Under the pieces are notes generated by a model, which was given only the letters and a program-made list of their open reading frames with translations, was not told the origin of the DNA and did not search any database. From Saccharibacillus sp. JS10 (lineage in GTDB: Bacteria > Bacillota > Bacilli > Paenibacillales > Paenibacillaceae), in NCBI RefSeq assembly GCF_024436065.1, contig NZ_JANFNS010000008.1:1-64000 (forward strand): a DNA stretch of 64,000 nucleotides, written 5' to 3'. The position numbers were made by a program, and so were the translations under genes. Position 1 is the stretch's first letter. Each line of letters opens with the position of its first letter. Below are positions 8,468 to 19,380 of this stretch, in pieces.

Positions 8468-10981
8468 TTATTTCACCAACTGCCCACGCGTTACGCCCAG
8501 TTGGTTCGTAGCTTTCAGCTTGCGCCATACTTCGGAGCCGCTGATTTGTCCGTTTAGGGCACGGGTGTACAGATCGATAACTTCGTGTACTTGTTCCGGT
8601 GTTTCTTCGAGGAACTCGATACGGTAGCTTGGTACGCCTGCATCGAGGAACTCGTTCAGGTACTCGGCACCGGATTGTTCGATTGCGTTGTAGACCGTGT
8701 TGCGGCAGCCTTCGTCGACGCGAACCGGGTGAGACATGCCGATCCGGTCACGCAGCGAAGCGCGTTGTTCTTCGCATGGGCGACCACAGTTCGTGTAGTC
8801 TGTGCCTTCGCTCATGAACGTGCAGTATACGCAATGTTCGGTATGGAACATTGGCATATGCTGATGGATAACAATCTCCATCTTATCCGTTTGCGAACGA
8901 CCCAGCAGATCAACCATCTGCTGAATATTCAAGTCGTAAGACGGCGTTACGCGGTCAAGACCGGCTTCGACGAACAGATCTACGGCTTTGTGATTCGCGA
9001 TATTCAGCGAGAAATCACCGATCAGTTCCGGATGCGCCGCTTCCGGATTCTCCATGCGGTGGCGCAGGTAGTAATACAGGGCACCTGTATTACGGACGAG
9101 CACAGCATCCGGCTGCAAACGTAAAATATTAACGTGGTAGCCGTTTTCTCCCGGCATATGGATACGCGGCGTAGCCAATGCGATCTTTTTGCCTGCGGCA
9201 CGTACAGCTGCGACAGCCGCTGGGAATTGCTTGATGAATTCGAAGTCGGCGTAGATCATTTCGACGCCGGCTTCAAGTGCCGCTTCGACTTGCGGCAAGC
9301 TACGGCACAATGCCGTGATGCGCGCTTCGGAGCGCTCGATCGGCTTCGCCGTACGGGAGTCATCGCCGTGTACGTTAATGTCGCGGTGAACATACACCGG
9401 CGGCTTCGGACGCTCGCCCGCGAGTTCGTCTACGGCGCGGCGGCGCATCGCGTTCAATTCGCGCATCGGCACGATCACGTCACCGTGCAATTGCACATCC
9501 AGTTCTTCCAATTGGTACACGGTACCGCCGAGGCGACCGAATTGCTCTTCCAAAATTTCGTAGCCGAGCGGACGCTTTTTGGCAAGTTCCAGTTCCATTT
9601 CGGATTCGACGCGTACGGTCGTCCCTTTGTCGACGTCGGTCCAGATCGAAACCAGCGGCTGACCCGGGTTACCCATAACTTTGACGTTCAGAGGGAACAC
9701 ACGGTAAGGTTTGTCGGTCTCGTACGTCTGGCGCAATCTACGGTCCAGCGCCGGATCGTTCGTTTTCCAAATGCGATCGCCCACATGAAGACGGCGCAAA
9801 TCGACGTCATTACGACCCGGCACGATATCGATGACCCAACCTTGACCGGCTTCGCCTTCAAGCTTCACGCCTTTGCGGCGCACATCGTAGACACGTCCGC
9901 CTTCTTCTTTTTTCGTTGGGTCTCCTGCGTCGAATACGATACCGTCGCCGCGTTTAAGCGGAGCTTCGATACGGCAAACTACGCCATCGCGCAAAATTTG
10001 CTCGACGCGTCCCAGATATACGCCCCGGCTTTTCGGGAACGTGCCTTCTACGAGTTGCTTGTTATTCGTGCCATCCAAGAAACCGTGCGTCAGCCCACGC
10101 GAGAAGCTTTGTTGAAGTTCGCGAACTTCTTCTTCCGAAGGCTTCGAGTTGTCACCGTCAAAATAACGGTTGATCGCCGCATTGTATTTGCTGACTACGT
10201 TCGCTACGTACTCCGGCGTTTTCAGACGTCCTTCGATTTTGAACGAGGTTACGCCGGCTTCGATCAGTTCAGGCATAATATCGATCGCTGCCAAATCTTT
10301 TGGCGACAATAGGTACGCGATATCGCCCATCGGTTTGTGTTCGCCATCGACCATCAGGTCATACGGCAAACGGCAAGCTTGCGCGCATTCGCCGCGGTTT
10401 GCCGAACGTCCGCCCCACATTTCCGAAGTCAGGCATTGACCCGAATACGATACGCAAAGCGCACCGTGAACAAAGACTTCCATCGGAAGCTTCGCTTGAT
10501 CGCCGATTTTTTGAATTTGTTTCAAGTTGTTTTCGCGTCCAAGCACGACACGTTCCATGTTGAAAGGTTTCGTAAACTCAACCGCTTCCGGCGAAGTAAT
10601 CGTCATTTGCGTCGAACCGTGAATCGGGAAGTCCGGCGAAATTTCGCGAATCATTTTGACTAAGCCCAAGTCTTGCACGATTACTGCATCCACGCCGGCG
10701 ATCACGCAAGCATCGATCAATTGACGCGCATCTTCCAACTCGTTTTCAAAAACCAAAATATTAAACGTCAAAAACCCTTTTACGCCATAACTATGCAAAA
10801 AGCCCATGATTTCAGGCAGTTCGTCCATTCTGAAGTTGTTCGCCCGTGCACGCGCATTAAATTTCTCTACTCCAAAAAAGACAGCGTCCGCACCGTTGGC
10901 TACGGCAGCACGCATACAATCCCAATCACCCGCAGGTGCCAGTAGCTCAACGTCTTGTCTTGTTAATCCATTCACGCTCAT
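8468..10981 (-). CDS. U32 family protein with DUF3656, RlhA-like 23S rRNA hydroxylation factor
   Basis: This 837-aa TIM-barrel-like protein carries the U32 signature EVFVHGALCVSYSGQCLTS (about residues 167-185) and the Cys cluster GECAQACRLPYD. A central region matches the DUF3656 position. The second half repeats a U32-like barrel with Cys residues (HCVYC, CGRPC) that suggest an Fe-S site. Two-module U32 proteins with DUF3656 include E. coli RlhA (YdcP), needed for 5-hydroxycytidine in 23S rRNA; peptidase activity is doubtful. I infer the same role but did not compare alignments. ATG at 10981, with GGAGGG 11 bp upstream. Confidence 0.82.
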   Translation of the reverse strand: MSVNGLTRQDVELLAPAGDWDCMRAAVANGADAVFFGVEKFNARARANNFRMDELPEIMGFLHSYGVKGFLTFNILVFENELEDARQLIDACVIAGVDAVIVQDLGLVKMIREISPDFPIHGSTQMTITSPEAVEFTKPFNMERVVLGRENNLKQIQKIGDQAKLPMEVFVHGALCVSYSGQCLTSEMWGGRSANRGECAQACRLPYDLMVDGEHKPMGDIAYLLSPKDLAAIDIMPELIEAGVTSFKIEGRLKTPEYVANVVSKYNAAINRYFDGDNSKPSEEEVRELQQSFSRGLTHGFLDGTNNKQLVEGTFPKSRGVYLGRVEQILRDGVVCRIEAPLKRGDGIVFDAGDPTKKEEGGRVYDVRRKGVKLEGEAGQGWVIDIVPGRNDVDLRRLHVGDRIWKTNDPALDRRLRQTYETDKPYRVFPLNVKVMGNPGQPLVSIWTDVDKGTTVRVESEMELELAKKRPLGYEILEEQFGRLGGTVYQLEELDVQLHGDVIVPMRELNAMRRRAVDELAGERPKPPVYVHRDINVHGDDSRTAKPIERSEARITALCRSLPQVEAALEAGVEMIYADFEFIKQFPAAVAAVRAAGKKIALATPRIHMPGENGYHVNILRLQPDAVLVRNTGALYYYLRHRMENPEAAHPELIGDFSLNIANHKAVDLFVEAGLDRVTPSYDLNIQQMVDLLGRSQTDKMEIVIHQHMPMFHTEHCVYCTFMSEGTDYTNCGRPCEEQRASLRDRIGMSHPVRVDEGCRNTVYNAIEQSGAEYLNEFLDAGVPSYRIEFLEETPEQVHEVIDLYTRALNGQISGSEVWRKLKATNQLGVTRGQLVK

Positions 10982-11084
10982 AAAAATAAATTCCCTCCGT
11001 GCAGCCTCGCCATTTTTTCGTAAGAAGCCGCTGTTCTATAATTGATCAATCTACGATGAATAAGTCCTATGCGTATAATCCGAC

Positions 11085-11113
11085 AAAAATCCCGCCGGAG
11101 CGTGCCCCGCGGG
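11085..11113 (-). terminator. Probable terminator of the PQQ-like protein gene
   Basis: On the minus strand CCCGC ... GCGGG with an inner GGGG/CTCC pairing (11091-11113) is followed by ATTTTTG. It lies about 90 bp beyond the stop at 11206, before the U32 gene's start region. Confidence 0.6.
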
Positions 11114-11205
11114 AATGATGACCAACAAAAAAGTCTGACTTGCCACTTTATCTTAGTTATTTTAACAGACTCTACTAATCATGCCTACAAGCATTCAAGC
11201 TTTTT

Positions 11206-12657
11206 TTAAAATTTTAACGATCGATCGTACTCAAAATCGTAACCGAGACTTTCCCCATCTTGCAAAGATACGGTAAACAAATACGAATTTCCGCTAGTTT
11301 GTCCAATCAACGTCAAGGTATCTTCAGATTCGCTATAGTTGTCGATCAACTGCAACTTCGTATCTACGTTCCATAATCTTTTTGCATCTGTCAGATCGAC
11401 TGCACTGAGCAGCTTGGTTGAGTCTCCTGCAAGCACAGCATCATGCTGGATAACGAAAATGTCGTGTCCGTTAGACTGATCTACATAATGGAACGGTGCT
11501 TGTGATGAAGAATTTAATCGTAGCAATTCCCTTGCGGTATCCGATTCTTCTTGCCCAGCGAAATCACTCACCTTGTATGGATCTGATGCTTTTTCTAAGT
11601 TCGAGCGCCAATCACTCAGGAAATTTCCTTTTAAAAATACCAGATCGGATAACGTCTCCAAATCCGCGGCTTCAGGCGATCCTTGACGAAGCAGCGACCC
11701 TTTATATAATCGCAGACGCACATCTTCTACCGTAGGCGAAGCAAACGGATCGGCTCCATACGTCCCTTCACGCAATTGCTGTGCATCTTCTTCGTTCAAC
11801 AGCAGTCTATAAAGCCCGTCTTTTTGACCCGATGAAATTAAACCGATTCTGGCATCACGCTGCGATTGCTTATCGGCATTTTGTTCAAGTAGCTTCGCTA
11901 AAGTATTCGAGCTGTCCGCTTGCCCGGTAAGTGTGTTTGGATCTAATCGATAGACTCCGCCGTCTAATCCCTGGAAAAGAAGCTGCTGATTCGATTCATC
12001 CCAAGCATAACGCTGGGCTTCTTTGGGAAACTGACCTTTTAGCGGCGTATCTGATACGGACAAGCTAGCAGCATCCGCAATACGTTTACCGTCTGTTTTG
12101 TTTAAGATCACAGGCTGCGAACCATCAAACAAAACAATCCGATCTTTCGTCTGTCCGAACAAAAATGGAGAATACGCGCGTCCAATCTTTGTTTTCCATA
12201 GCTTTGCTCCTTGATCGGTATCGATCGCGTACACATACGATTTGCTGCTTCCCGTCGTAATGCCTTGCCCTGTCGAGTTGGCTATGTATTTAGTAACGAT
12301 CATGACAGAGGTATTAGTACCGTTTTGTTCATATGATAAGACTCCGGGTTCGACTTTGGCGTTGCCGGCACTACCGAGCGTAATGGATAAAATCAAAAAC
12401 AAAGCAACCGGAAAACCTAAAAGCGGTAAAGTGATCGCTCCCCAAGTCATAAAGATATTCGAGCCGCTTTTGCGAGAAGACTCGGAAGTCGTATACGGAT
12501 CATTGCGCTTTCGAGTGATTTGGCGACCTAACAATCGAAGCAGAGCTAGAACGGAAAATGCCGAAATCACATAAATAATCGTCAAAAAAACATTGTGCCA
12601 AATCGCATCGTTATAGTAAAAAGCTAATCTGATCTTTTCCCAAAACGTAGGCTGCAT
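11206..12657 (-). CDS. Membrane-anchored PQQ-like beta-propeller protein (function unknown)
   Basis: The 483-aa product has two predicted membrane helices (about residues 20-42 and 72-95). A long outer domain follows, with propeller-like blades such as SYVYAIDTDQGAKLWKTKIG and LLSAVDLTDAKRLWNVDTK. These resemble PA2928-type/PQQ-repeat proteins, which often scaffold envelope assemblies. No catalytic residues are recognised. The frame is open to 12735. I chose the ATG at 12657 because AAAGGAG lies about 9 bp upstream. It follows the stalk-domain gene on the same strand after an intrinsic terminator, so it may be expressed by readthrough. Confidence 0.6.
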   Translation of the reverse strand: MQPTFWEKIRLAFYYNDAIWHNVFLTIIYVISAFSVLALLRLLGRQITRKRNDPYTTSESSRKSGSNIFMTWGAITLPLLGFPVALFLILSITLGSAGNAKVEPGVLSYEQNGTNTSVMIVTKYIANSTGQGITTGSSKSYVYAIDTDQGAKLWKTKIGRAYSPFLFGQTKDRIVLFDGSQPVILNKTDGKRIADAASLSVSDTPLKGQFPKEAQRYAWDESNQQLLFQGLDGGVYRLDPNTLTGQADSSNTLAKLLEQNADKQSQRDARIGLISSGQKDGLYRLLLNEEDAQQLREGTYGADPFASPTVEDVRLRLYKGSLLRQGSPEAADLETLSDLVFLKGNFLSDWRSNLEKASDPYKVSDFAGQEESDTARELLRLNSSSQAPFHYVDQSNGHDIFVIQHDAVLAGDSTKLLSAVDLTDAKRLWNVDTKLQLIDNYSESEDTLTLIGQTSGNSYLFTVSLQDGESLGYDFEYDRSLKF

Positions 12658-12697
12658 ATCAAACGCTCCTTTTTCAAACCGTAAGCTAAAAAACAAA

Positions 12698-12729
12698 AAG
12701 ACTGACCGCAATATTCTCGGATCAGTCTT
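12698..12729 (-). terminator. Terminator of the stalk-domain protein gene
   Basis: On the minus strand AAGACTGA / TCAGTCTT with an inner CCG/CGG pair is followed by TTTGTTTTTT (to about 12690). It starts 12 bp after the stop at 12741 and lies just before the next gene's ribosome site. Confidence 0.8.
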
Positions 12730-12740
12730 ATTCAATTGTG

Positions 12741-14633
12741 TTATTTGGAAGCAAAGCTAATCGATTGAATGGTTTGTTGAATCTTGCTGAGTTGCTGCGG
12801 CGTTGCTGTTCCTTGATCGAGTTGGACATGAATCCAATACGTAAGGTTACCGCGACGGAAATACCAATCTTCGGCTTGATACGGATTTTCGTCGGTTCCG
12901 GTCGAAGTGATACGTATTGCCGGGACACCTGCGACCGTAGTGCGCTCTGGCGTTGCCACGTTTAGCGTTTTGTCGTCCAATTTCTGATCTTCGTAATCCC
13001 GAATTTTTTGGGCTGCTGCGGCTTCAATACCTGCATCAACAGTCGTTAAACGGAAAGATCCGCCGGGCAAGAAATAACTCAAGTCCACTTCAGAAGAATC
13101 GGTCGGCTGAGTCGTCCAGTAGGCAGGAGTAGGCAGGATCAGATCGTCTACGCTTTGTGTAGCGGTGAGCGACGTATCTTTAAGATACGAAATCTGCCCC
13201 AGCTTGCCGAAAGTTTCCGGTACGACTTCAAAATCAATCTGAATCGAATTAATGATTTTGCGGAATACTTCTTCTTGATAAGCGCCTTCCGGTGCCGAGT
13301 AGCGAATTACATAGAAGTAGCCATTTTCTTTGAATACAAGCCAACTCCAATGTTGATTGCCGCTGCCCAGATTGAATGTGACTCTCTCGGCTTGTGCATC
13401 TGTATCCGAAGCTTTCACTTTTTCAGAGGAAACCCGCTCTGCGTATTCTTTCAAGAAAAATTCATCGGTACGTTTTTGTAAAAGTTCATGCCACTGTGGC
13501 AACGTATTGGCTCCAGAACCTGCTGCCGTCGTCACATGTAGAGAAAGGAAAGAACCGTCTTCGGCTTCATATTCCATCTGTCCTTCTCCTGTAGATGTCC
13601 AATTCGCAGGTACTTGTAAAGTAACGCCATACTCGTAAGCGGACACTTCGTTATAGCCGTCTTTAGCTGTAGATAAATCTTCGGTTTTGACTCCTTTTGT
13701 AGCGAAGATTGGGCGGAAAGAATCTAACAAAGGCTGCCATTGTTCGAATTCTCGATAATCTTCGAGTAAGGAGTCGCCCATATACACGGAGTAGATATGC
13801 CCTTGATATGAATAGCGACGAAGTTCCCACAAGACGCCGTCGACATCACGAACAACCAGTTTAGCATAAGGGAATTTTGTATCCGAAACGATTCTTGAGT
13901 CGATGATCGTTTCTTTTTCAGCCACGGTTTCCCGCTCCATTTGCTCTAACATATCCGATGGCGAGAGATCGACTTTACGTTCTTTATCCCTATCCCAAGT
14001 ATAAATTCGTAGTATATACGATCCGTCCAAGTTCATGATTGTGGAAGATAATCCATCATCATCAGCTTGCGCTACTGCATCTTCCGGGTAATCAATTGAC
14101 CAATTCGCATAGCTGTTACCCACTCGCGGCAATGGCGTTTTTTCTTGGTCAGTAGGTTCTTTTCCCGGGATCCCTGTAGCAGAAACGAATGTAACCACGA
14201 TCGTCCCTTGGTTCACGTTGACTTTAGCTTTAAGCATGTCTGTCACAAGGCGCATCGGCACCATTAACGTTCCGTTTTTCATCACAGGCGCTGCTGTAAG
14301 GGTCGATTTTTTACCGTTAATCCAAGCGATTTGACTCCCGATTGTAAAGGTTGCACGCGACGAACCGCCTGATACTCGAACGGTATTGTTCGCTTCCAAA
14401 CGGCTTGTCGTGCCAAAAGCGCGATGAAAAACACCCAACGGCACTAAAGTGGTTCCTTTTTGCTGGTAAGGCTTTTCGATTTTTTGTTTTTCGCCGTTGA
14501 TGACTGCCGTTGTACTGCCGATCCGTACTTCGAGCTTCAAAGTCGTTTTCGTTGCCGCAAAAGCAGGCACAGCGACTCCGATCGTCAGCAGCAGAACAAG
14601 CAAAAGCCCTAGTCCTTTTCTCGCCAATCTCAA
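12741..14633 (-). CDS. Secreted protein with copper-amine-oxidase-type N-terminal (stalk) domain
   Basis: A Sec signal peptide (about 1-27, cleavage near AFA/ATK) precedes a 'copper amine oxidase N-terminal' domain (about 35-150; VPLGVFHRAFG and VPMRLVTDMLKA type repeats). This is a cell-wall-facing module common in Paenibacillus and not itself an oxidase. Three roughly 140-aa modules with similar openings follow (NWSIDYPEDA, VTLQVPANW, LILPTPAYW). They look related to each other and to PsbP-like folds. Function unknown. The start is TTG at 14633, chosen because AAGGAGGA lies 6 bp upstream. It lies 61 bp after the HtrA-like gene, so the two are probably co-transcribed. Confidence 0.72.
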   Translation of the reverse strand: MRLARKGLGLLLVLLLTIGVAVPAFAATKTTLKLEVRIGSTTAVINGEKQKIEKPYQQKGTTLVPLGVFHRAFGTTSRLEANNTVRVSGGSSRATFTIGSQIAWINGKKSTLTAAPVMKNGTLMVPMRLVTDMLKAKVNVNQGTIVVTFVSATGIPGKEPTDQEKTPLPRVGNSYANWSIDYPEDAVAQADDDGLSSTIMNLDGSYILRIYTWDRDKERKVDLSPSDMLEQMERETVAEKETIIDSRIVSDTKFPYAKLVVRDVDGVLWELRRYSYQGHIYSVYMGDSLLEDYREFEQWQPLLDSFRPIFATKGVKTEDLSTAKDGYNEVSAYEYGVTLQVPANWTSTGEGQMEYEAEDGSFLSLHVTTAAGSGANTLPQWHELLQKRTDEFFLKEYAERVSSEKVKASDTDAQAERVTFNLGSGNQHWSWLVFKENGYFYVIRYSAPEGAYQEEVFRKIINSIQIDFEVVPETFGKLGQISYLKDTSLTATQSVDDLILPTPAYWTTQPTDSSEVDLSYFLPGGSFRLTTVDAGIEAAAAQKIRDYEDQKLDDKTLNVATPERTTVAGVPAIRITSTGTDENPYQAEDWYFRRGNLTYWIHVQLDQGTATPQQLSKIQQTIQSISFASK

Positions 14634-14693
14634 TTTTTTTCCTCCTTGTTCGTTGTGGCTTTGCCGACTACAACGTGGTTATATCCAATACTT

Positions 14694-15740
14694 TTATTCT
14701 TTGGACAATACTAATTTACGTTCGACAATATCGCCGCCAGACTGCATAAATACACGTACCGTTTGTCCCGGCTTATATTTTTTCATCAATTCATTTAACT
14801 CGATTACGGTATGAATCCGATGCCCGGCTACACTGTATAACAAATCGCCTTCTTGAATACCGGCTTTTTTGGCACGATTTGTGTACACATCCATTACGGT
14901 CAATGGATCGTCAGAAGGAAGCCCTGCCGACGCCGCCAAGCTTTCTTCGAGCTCGACGCCCAGACCCGCTCGAATCACTTCGCCTTGTTCAAACAATTGC
15001 TTCAAAACATATTGCACGGTATCTGCCGGAATCGTAAACCCTGTGTTGTCGATATCAACCGCTGCTATTTTCATCGAGTTGATTCCGAGGATTTCACCGC
15101 GCATATTGATCAAAGGGCCGCCGCTATTCCCGGGGTTAATCGTAGCATCTGTCTGGATCAATCGATATGCCGCTCCCGCTGCCCGATTCAGACCACTGAT
15201 AATGCCTGTCGTCGCGGAATTTCGTAAAGTTAACGACACTGGAGTTCCGATCGCGATTACCGGATCGCCCACTCTTGTTTTGGTCGTGGCCGAGACAAAA
15301 CGTGCTGGCTTAAATCCAGTCACATTGATTCGAATCAACGCAATATCGCTAAGCGAGTCGCTATAAACTTCGCGTACCGGGTATGTTTTGCCTTCGGATG
15401 TCACAACGCGCATATTTTCCATCTGATCGACGACGTGGGCGTTGGTAACAATCCAACCATTCGAACGAATCACAACGCCGGAACCATGTGCAAATTGAGT
15501 TCCATCTTCGCTATTCTCGGCATCTGCCCATTCGTCCATATAATCAGCAGGAACTTGACCAACGATTCCAACGACGGAAGGTGAGACTTGAGCAATAATT
15601 TGAGGAATCGTTTTCGGGGTGGATTGGCTTGATTTCACAGTTGCCGCTTGAGCTTCCGATACTGGCATAATGCCCAAACTTCCAAGCCCGATAACCCCTG
15701 ATAGCAGCATATAAGCCGCTTTTTTACTTGATTTTTTCAT
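14694..15740 (-). CDS. HtrA/DegP-like S1C serine protease with C-terminal PDZ domain
   Basis: This is a 348-aa secreted or membrane-anchored trypsin-fold protease for envelope quality control. A signal segment (about 1-33, ending EAQA) is followed by the triad His102 (TNAHVV), Asp132 (SDIALI) and Ser206 (GNSGGP). A PDZ-like domain from about residue 258 (AGIQEGDLLYSVAGHRI) follows. The frame is open to 15767, but the ATG at 15740 has GAAGGG upstream and starts a normal signal peptide (MKKSSKK). It is the first gene of a pair with the stalk-domain protein. Its upstream 300 bp is AT-rich with no clear promoter. Confidence 0.85.
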   Translation of the reverse strand: MKKSSKKAAYMLLSGVIGLGSLGIMPVSEAQAATVKSSQSTPKTIPQIIAQVSPSVVGIVGQVPADYMDEWADAENSEDGTQFAHGSGVVIRSNGWIVTNAHVVDQMENMRVVTSEGKTYPVREVYSDSLSDIALIRINVTGFKPARFVSATTKTRVGDPVIAIGTPVSLTLRNSATTGIISGLNRAAGAAYRLIQTDATINPGNSGGPLINMRGEILGINSMKIAAVDIDNTGFTIPADTVQYVLKQLFEQGEVIRAGLGVELEESLAASAGLPSDDPLTVMDVYTNRAKKAGIQEGDLLYSVAGHRIHTVIELNELMKKYKPGQTVRVFMQSGGDIVERKLVLSKE

Positions 15741-15999
15741 CCCGTCGATACCCTTCTTTCTTCGCATGTCCGGATAACCGGCACAATCTTTCCCACCTTA
15801 CCACAACTATCAAGCGAGTCGCTAGATCAAAATAGACAGATTGAAATTAAAATTGTACAATATGGTTTTTTATTCCACTTGTTTGTTTTATTTTAGATGA
15901 ATTTAGTTGAAAAAAGAAGAATTTATTTGATGATGGTGGAGAAGTTACATTGAATACGTTAGATCTATTCATTTCTTCTTTTTATGTAGAGGTAAGGAT

Positions 16000-16029
16000 A
16001 AAAAAGAAGCGACTGCCGAGCAGTCGCTT
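16000..16029 (-). terminator. Rho-independent terminator of uvrA
   Basis: On the minus strand the perfect 10-bp stem AAGCGACTGC-TCG-GCAGTCGCTT is followed by CTTTTTT, about 37 bp past the uvrA stop. The rest of 15741-16065 is AT-rich and shows nothing else. Confidence 0.92.
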
Positions 16030-16065
16030 GTTACTTAAGTTTGGTTCAAAGAAATACGTGGAATT

Positions 16066-18942
16066 TTAATCGCCTGAAGGTTGGGCTTGAGGTTCCGCTT
16101 CGCGGCGGGTACGCTCGGTATCGCGCTCAAGAATAGGAGCCAGGTAATGACCGGTGTAAGAGCCTTTCACTTTCGCTACTTGTTCCGGTGTTCCGGTTCC
16201 GACAACGTCGCCGCCGCCGCTACCGCCTTCCGGTCCCATATCGATCAGATAATCGGCAGTTTTAATCACATCCAAGTTATGCTCAATAACAAGTACCGTA
16301 TCACCGGACTCAACTAAACGATGGAGTACAGTGAGCAAACGATCGATATCGTCTACATGCAATCCGGTTGTCGGCTCGTCAAGGATATAGATGGTTTTAC
16401 CTGTGCTACGACGATGCAACTCAGAAGCAAGCTTCACGCGCTGCGCTTCGCCGCCCGACAATGTTGTCGCAGGTTGTCCCATTTTGACATAACCTAGACC
16501 GACATCAAGCAAAGTTTGCAGTTTGCGGCTGATCTTCGGTACATTTTGGAAAAATTCGACCGCGTCTTCGATCGTCATCTCCAGCACGTCGGCGATATTT
16601 TTGTTTTTATATTTTACTTCTAGTGTTTCGCGGTTGTAACGTTTGCCTTTGCACACTTCGCATGGAACGTAGATATCCGGTAAAAAGTGCATTTCGATCT
16701 TGATAATCCCGTCGCCTCGGCAAGCTTCGCAGCGTCCGCCTTTTGTATTGAAACTGAAGCGTCCTTTTTGATAACCCCGTACTTTGGCTTCATTGGTTGT
16801 CGCAAACAAATCTCGGATATTATCGAACACACCGGTATAAGTTGCGGGGTTAGAACGTGGTGTTCTGCCAATTGGCGATTGATCCACATCTACGACCTTA
16901 TCGATATATTCCAGACCCCGAATTTCTTTGTGCTTGCCCGGTTTTACGCGTGCACGGTTGAGGTCGCGAGCCAATGCTTTGTGCAGCACGCCGTTGACGA
17001 GCGAAGACTTACCGGAACCCGATACGCCTGTGACTGCGGAAAATAGTCCAATCGGAATTTTGACATTCACGTTGTTCAGATTGTTTTCTTTTGCGCCCCG
17101 AATCTCCAACCAACGTTCGCCCGGTTGACGACGCTCTAATGGAACTGGGATAAAGCGACGTCCACTTAGGTACTGACCCGTCAGCGAATTCGGATTATCC
17201 ATCACTTCTTGCGGAGTACCTTCGGCGATGACTTGTCCGCCGTGTACCCCTGCACCAGGCCCGATATCGATAATATAATCGCAGGCAAGCATTGTATCTT
17301 CGTCGTGCTCAACTACGATTAAAGTATTACCCAGATCACGCATATGAAGCAGCGTTTTGATCAATCGATCATTATCGCGTTGATGCAATCCGATACTTGG
17401 CTCATCGAGAATATACAGTACGCCCATCAGACTGGAGCCGATTTGCGTAGCGAGACGAATACGCTGTGCTTCGCCGCCGGATAACGTACCGGCTGCTCGG
17501 CTAAGTGTCAGATAGGTCAGACCTACGTTTTCGAGGAAGCCCAGACGACTGCATACTTCTTTTAAAATCAAATTCGCGATCGAACGATCTTTTTCGCTAA
17601 GCTCCAACGCATTGAAAAACTCGGTTGCTTTGGAGATCGATAAATCTGTGACATGCGAAATATTAACGCCGCCTATGGTAACGGCAAGCACTTCTCGCTT
17701 CAAACGCTGACCTTTGCAGGTTCCGCAAGGCTTCGTTCCCATAAATCCTTCAATATATTCACGCATACTGTCTGAAGACGTATCGCGGTAACGACGCTCT
17801 AAGTTCGGGATGATTCCTTCGAAAGCTACGGTCACTTCTTTGCTGCGACCAAAGTCACCTTCGTAACGGAACTTTACCTTTTGTCCGTCTGTACCGTACA
17901 AAATTTTGTTCTTTTGATCCGCTGTTAGTTCCGATACCGGAACATCGGTTGGAATCTTGTAATGCTCGCACATTGCAGCCAAAAACTGCGGATAGTAGTT
18001 AGACAGCCCACCGCTCCAAGCCGCAAAAGCTCCTTCTGCAATCGATTTACGTTCGTCGGGTACGAGCAGATCAGGATCGACAACCATTTTCAGACCTAGA
18101 CCGTCACAGTCTGGGCAAGCACCGAACGGGCTGTTAAACGAGAACATCCGCGGTGCCAATTCTTCCATACTGAATCCGCAGATCGGGCAAGCAAAGTTCG
18201 AACTAAAACGCAGTTCTTCCTGTCCCATAATATCGACGAGCAGTTGACCACCAGACAGCTTGAGCGCCGTCTCGATCGAATCGGCAAGTCGCGTCTGCAC
18301 ATCTTCTTTAATAACGATGCGGTCAACGACGATCTCAATCGTATGCTTTTTATTTTTCTCCAATTGAATACTTTCGGACAAGTCGCGAAGTTCGCCGTCT
18401 ACGCGTACACGGACAAAACCTTGCTTGGATACTTCGGTAAACAAACTTTTGTGTTCGCCTTTTTTGCCCGAAATAACGGGAGCTAAAATTTGCAGACGTG
18501 TTTTCTCCGGAAACTGCATAATTCGGTCAACCATCTGCTCAACCGTTTGCGAGGTGATTTCTACGCCATGATCCGGACAATGCGGCTTACCGATTCGCGC
18601 AAATAGCAGACGCAGATAGTCATAGATCTCGGTAACGGTTCCGACTGTGGAACGTGGGTTACGGCTTGTTGTTTTCTGGTCGATTGAGATCGCCGGAGAA
18701 AGCCCGTCGATAGAATCGACGTCCGGCTTTTCCATTTGACCGAGGAATTGACGCGCATAGGCGGATAAAGATTCGACATAACGGCGTTGTCCTTCGGCGT
18801 AAATGGTATCAAACGCAAGCGATGATTTCCCCGAGCCGCTCAGACCCGTGAGGACGACGAAACGATCCCGTGGGATTGTGACGTCGATATTTTTTAAGTT
18901 GTGTGCTCTGGCACCTTTGATTACGATATTTTCGCTTGCCAC
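16066..18942 (-). CDS. uvrA: Excinuclease ABC subunit A (UvrA)
   Basis: UvrA is the damage-sensing ATPase of nucleotide excision repair. It has two ABC-type ATPase modules: Walker [13 protein letters not shown] (about residues 28-39) and [12 protein letters not shown] (about 640), and signatures [12 protein letters not shown] and [12 protein letters not shown]. Two four-Cys zinc fingers are visible (CPIC...CPDC; CEAC...CEVC). The length is 958 aa from the GTG at 18942, chosen because GGAGG lies 10 bp upstream; the frame is open to an ATG at 18960. UvrA normally follows uvrB closely, but here about 600 bp with two structured repeats separate them. Confidence 0.96.
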   Translation of the reverse strand: MASENIVIKGARAHNLKNIDVTIPRDRFVVLTGLSGSGKSSLAFDTIYAEGQRRYVESLSAYARQFLGQMEKPDVDSIDGLSPAISIDQKTTSRNPRSTVGTVTEIYDYLRLLFARIGKPHCPDHGVEITSQTVEQMVDRIMQFPEKTRLQILAPVISGKKGEHKSLFTEVSKQGFVRVRVDGELRDLSESIQLEKNKKHTIEIVVDRIVIKEDVQTRLADSIETALKLSGGQLLVDIMGQEELRFSSNFACPICGFSMEELAPRMFSFNSPFGACPDCDGLGLKMVVDPDLLVPDERKSIAEGAFAAWSGGLSNYYPQFLAAMCEHYKIPTDVPVSELTADQKNKILYGTDGQKVKFRYEGDFGRSKEVTVAFEGIIPNLERRYRDTSSDSMREYIEGFMGTKPCGTCKGQRLKREVLAVTIGGVNISHVTDLSISKATEFFNALELSEKDRSIANLILKEVCSRLGFLENVGLTYLTLSRAAGTLSGGEAQRIRLATQIGSSLMGVLYILDEPSIGLHQRDNDRLIKTLLHMRDLGNTLIVVEHDEDTMLACDYIIDIGPGAGVHGGQVIAEGTPQEVMDNPNSLTGQYLSGRRFIPVPLERRQPGERWLEIRGAKENNLNNVNVKIPIGLFSAVTGVSGSGKSSLVNGVLHKALARDLNRARVKPGKHKEIRGLEYIDKVVDVDQSPIGRTPRSNPATYTGVFDNIRDLFATTNEAKVRGYQKGRFSFNTKGGRCEACRGDGIIKIEMHFLPDIYVPCEVCKGKRYNRETLEVKYKNKNIADVLEMTIEDAVEFFQNVPKISRKLQTLLDVGLGYVKMGQPATTLSGGEAQRVKLASELHRRSTGKTIYILDEPTTGLHVDDIDRLLTVLHRLVESGDTVLVIEHNLDVIKTADYLIDMGPEGGSGGGDVVGTGTPEQVAKVKGSYTGHYLAPILERDTERTRREAEPQAQPSGD

Positions 18943-19039
18943 CGGCCTCAACCTCCACATCTAAATGTTTCTATTTTTATGTTGCGTGTAAAATTTCAAA
19001 GTGTTAACTGCGCTAACTTTTGGGAGACACTGCGGGTGC

Positions 19040-19147
19040 GGTAGGTTCCTTACGATCGCTTGTTGAATTCGGATTTTTTTGATTGAACCTTTGTTAGGGT
19101 AAAATCCGAATTCAAAGGCGAACGCTCCGCTTCTTCAAGAACCTACC
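19040..19147 (-). repeat. Structured intergenic repeat, copy A
   Basis: Minus-strand order: outer stem GGTAGGTTC (19139-19147) / GAACCTACC (19040-19048); 5' box GAAGAAGCGGAGCGTTCGCC; inner 15-bp stem TTGAATTCGGATTTT / AAAATCCGAATTCAA (19101-19115 with 19063-19077); 3' box CAACAAGCGATCG. Within the boxes CGTTCGC can pair with GCGATCG except at one position. The layout matches copies B, C and D while the stems are unrelated in sequence. Confidence 0.75.
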
Positions 19148-19380
19148 TTCCCCTTCGCTCCTATCGTGCGTACGCTCAAGGATAGGAAAATAGAGTTGAA
19201 ATTTAATGCTGTTGTTATGTGAGTTAAAGGATTCGAACCAAGCTGTTCGATTCTTTCACAGCTTATTAGACAAGCTAAAGACTTGTCATCTATTTTATTT
19301 TCCTTTAGAAAAATCGCCAACCAGCGTGGAGCGAGAGCTTTGGCTGTGGAAAGTCTTTTCGCCGCGAAGCGGCGGGCGGA

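Noticed and set aside
9134-10312. 392-aa plus-strand frame opposite the U32 gene
   Set aside because: Antisense to a gene with clear motifs. Its composition (high Phe/Arg/His) is typical of a shadow.
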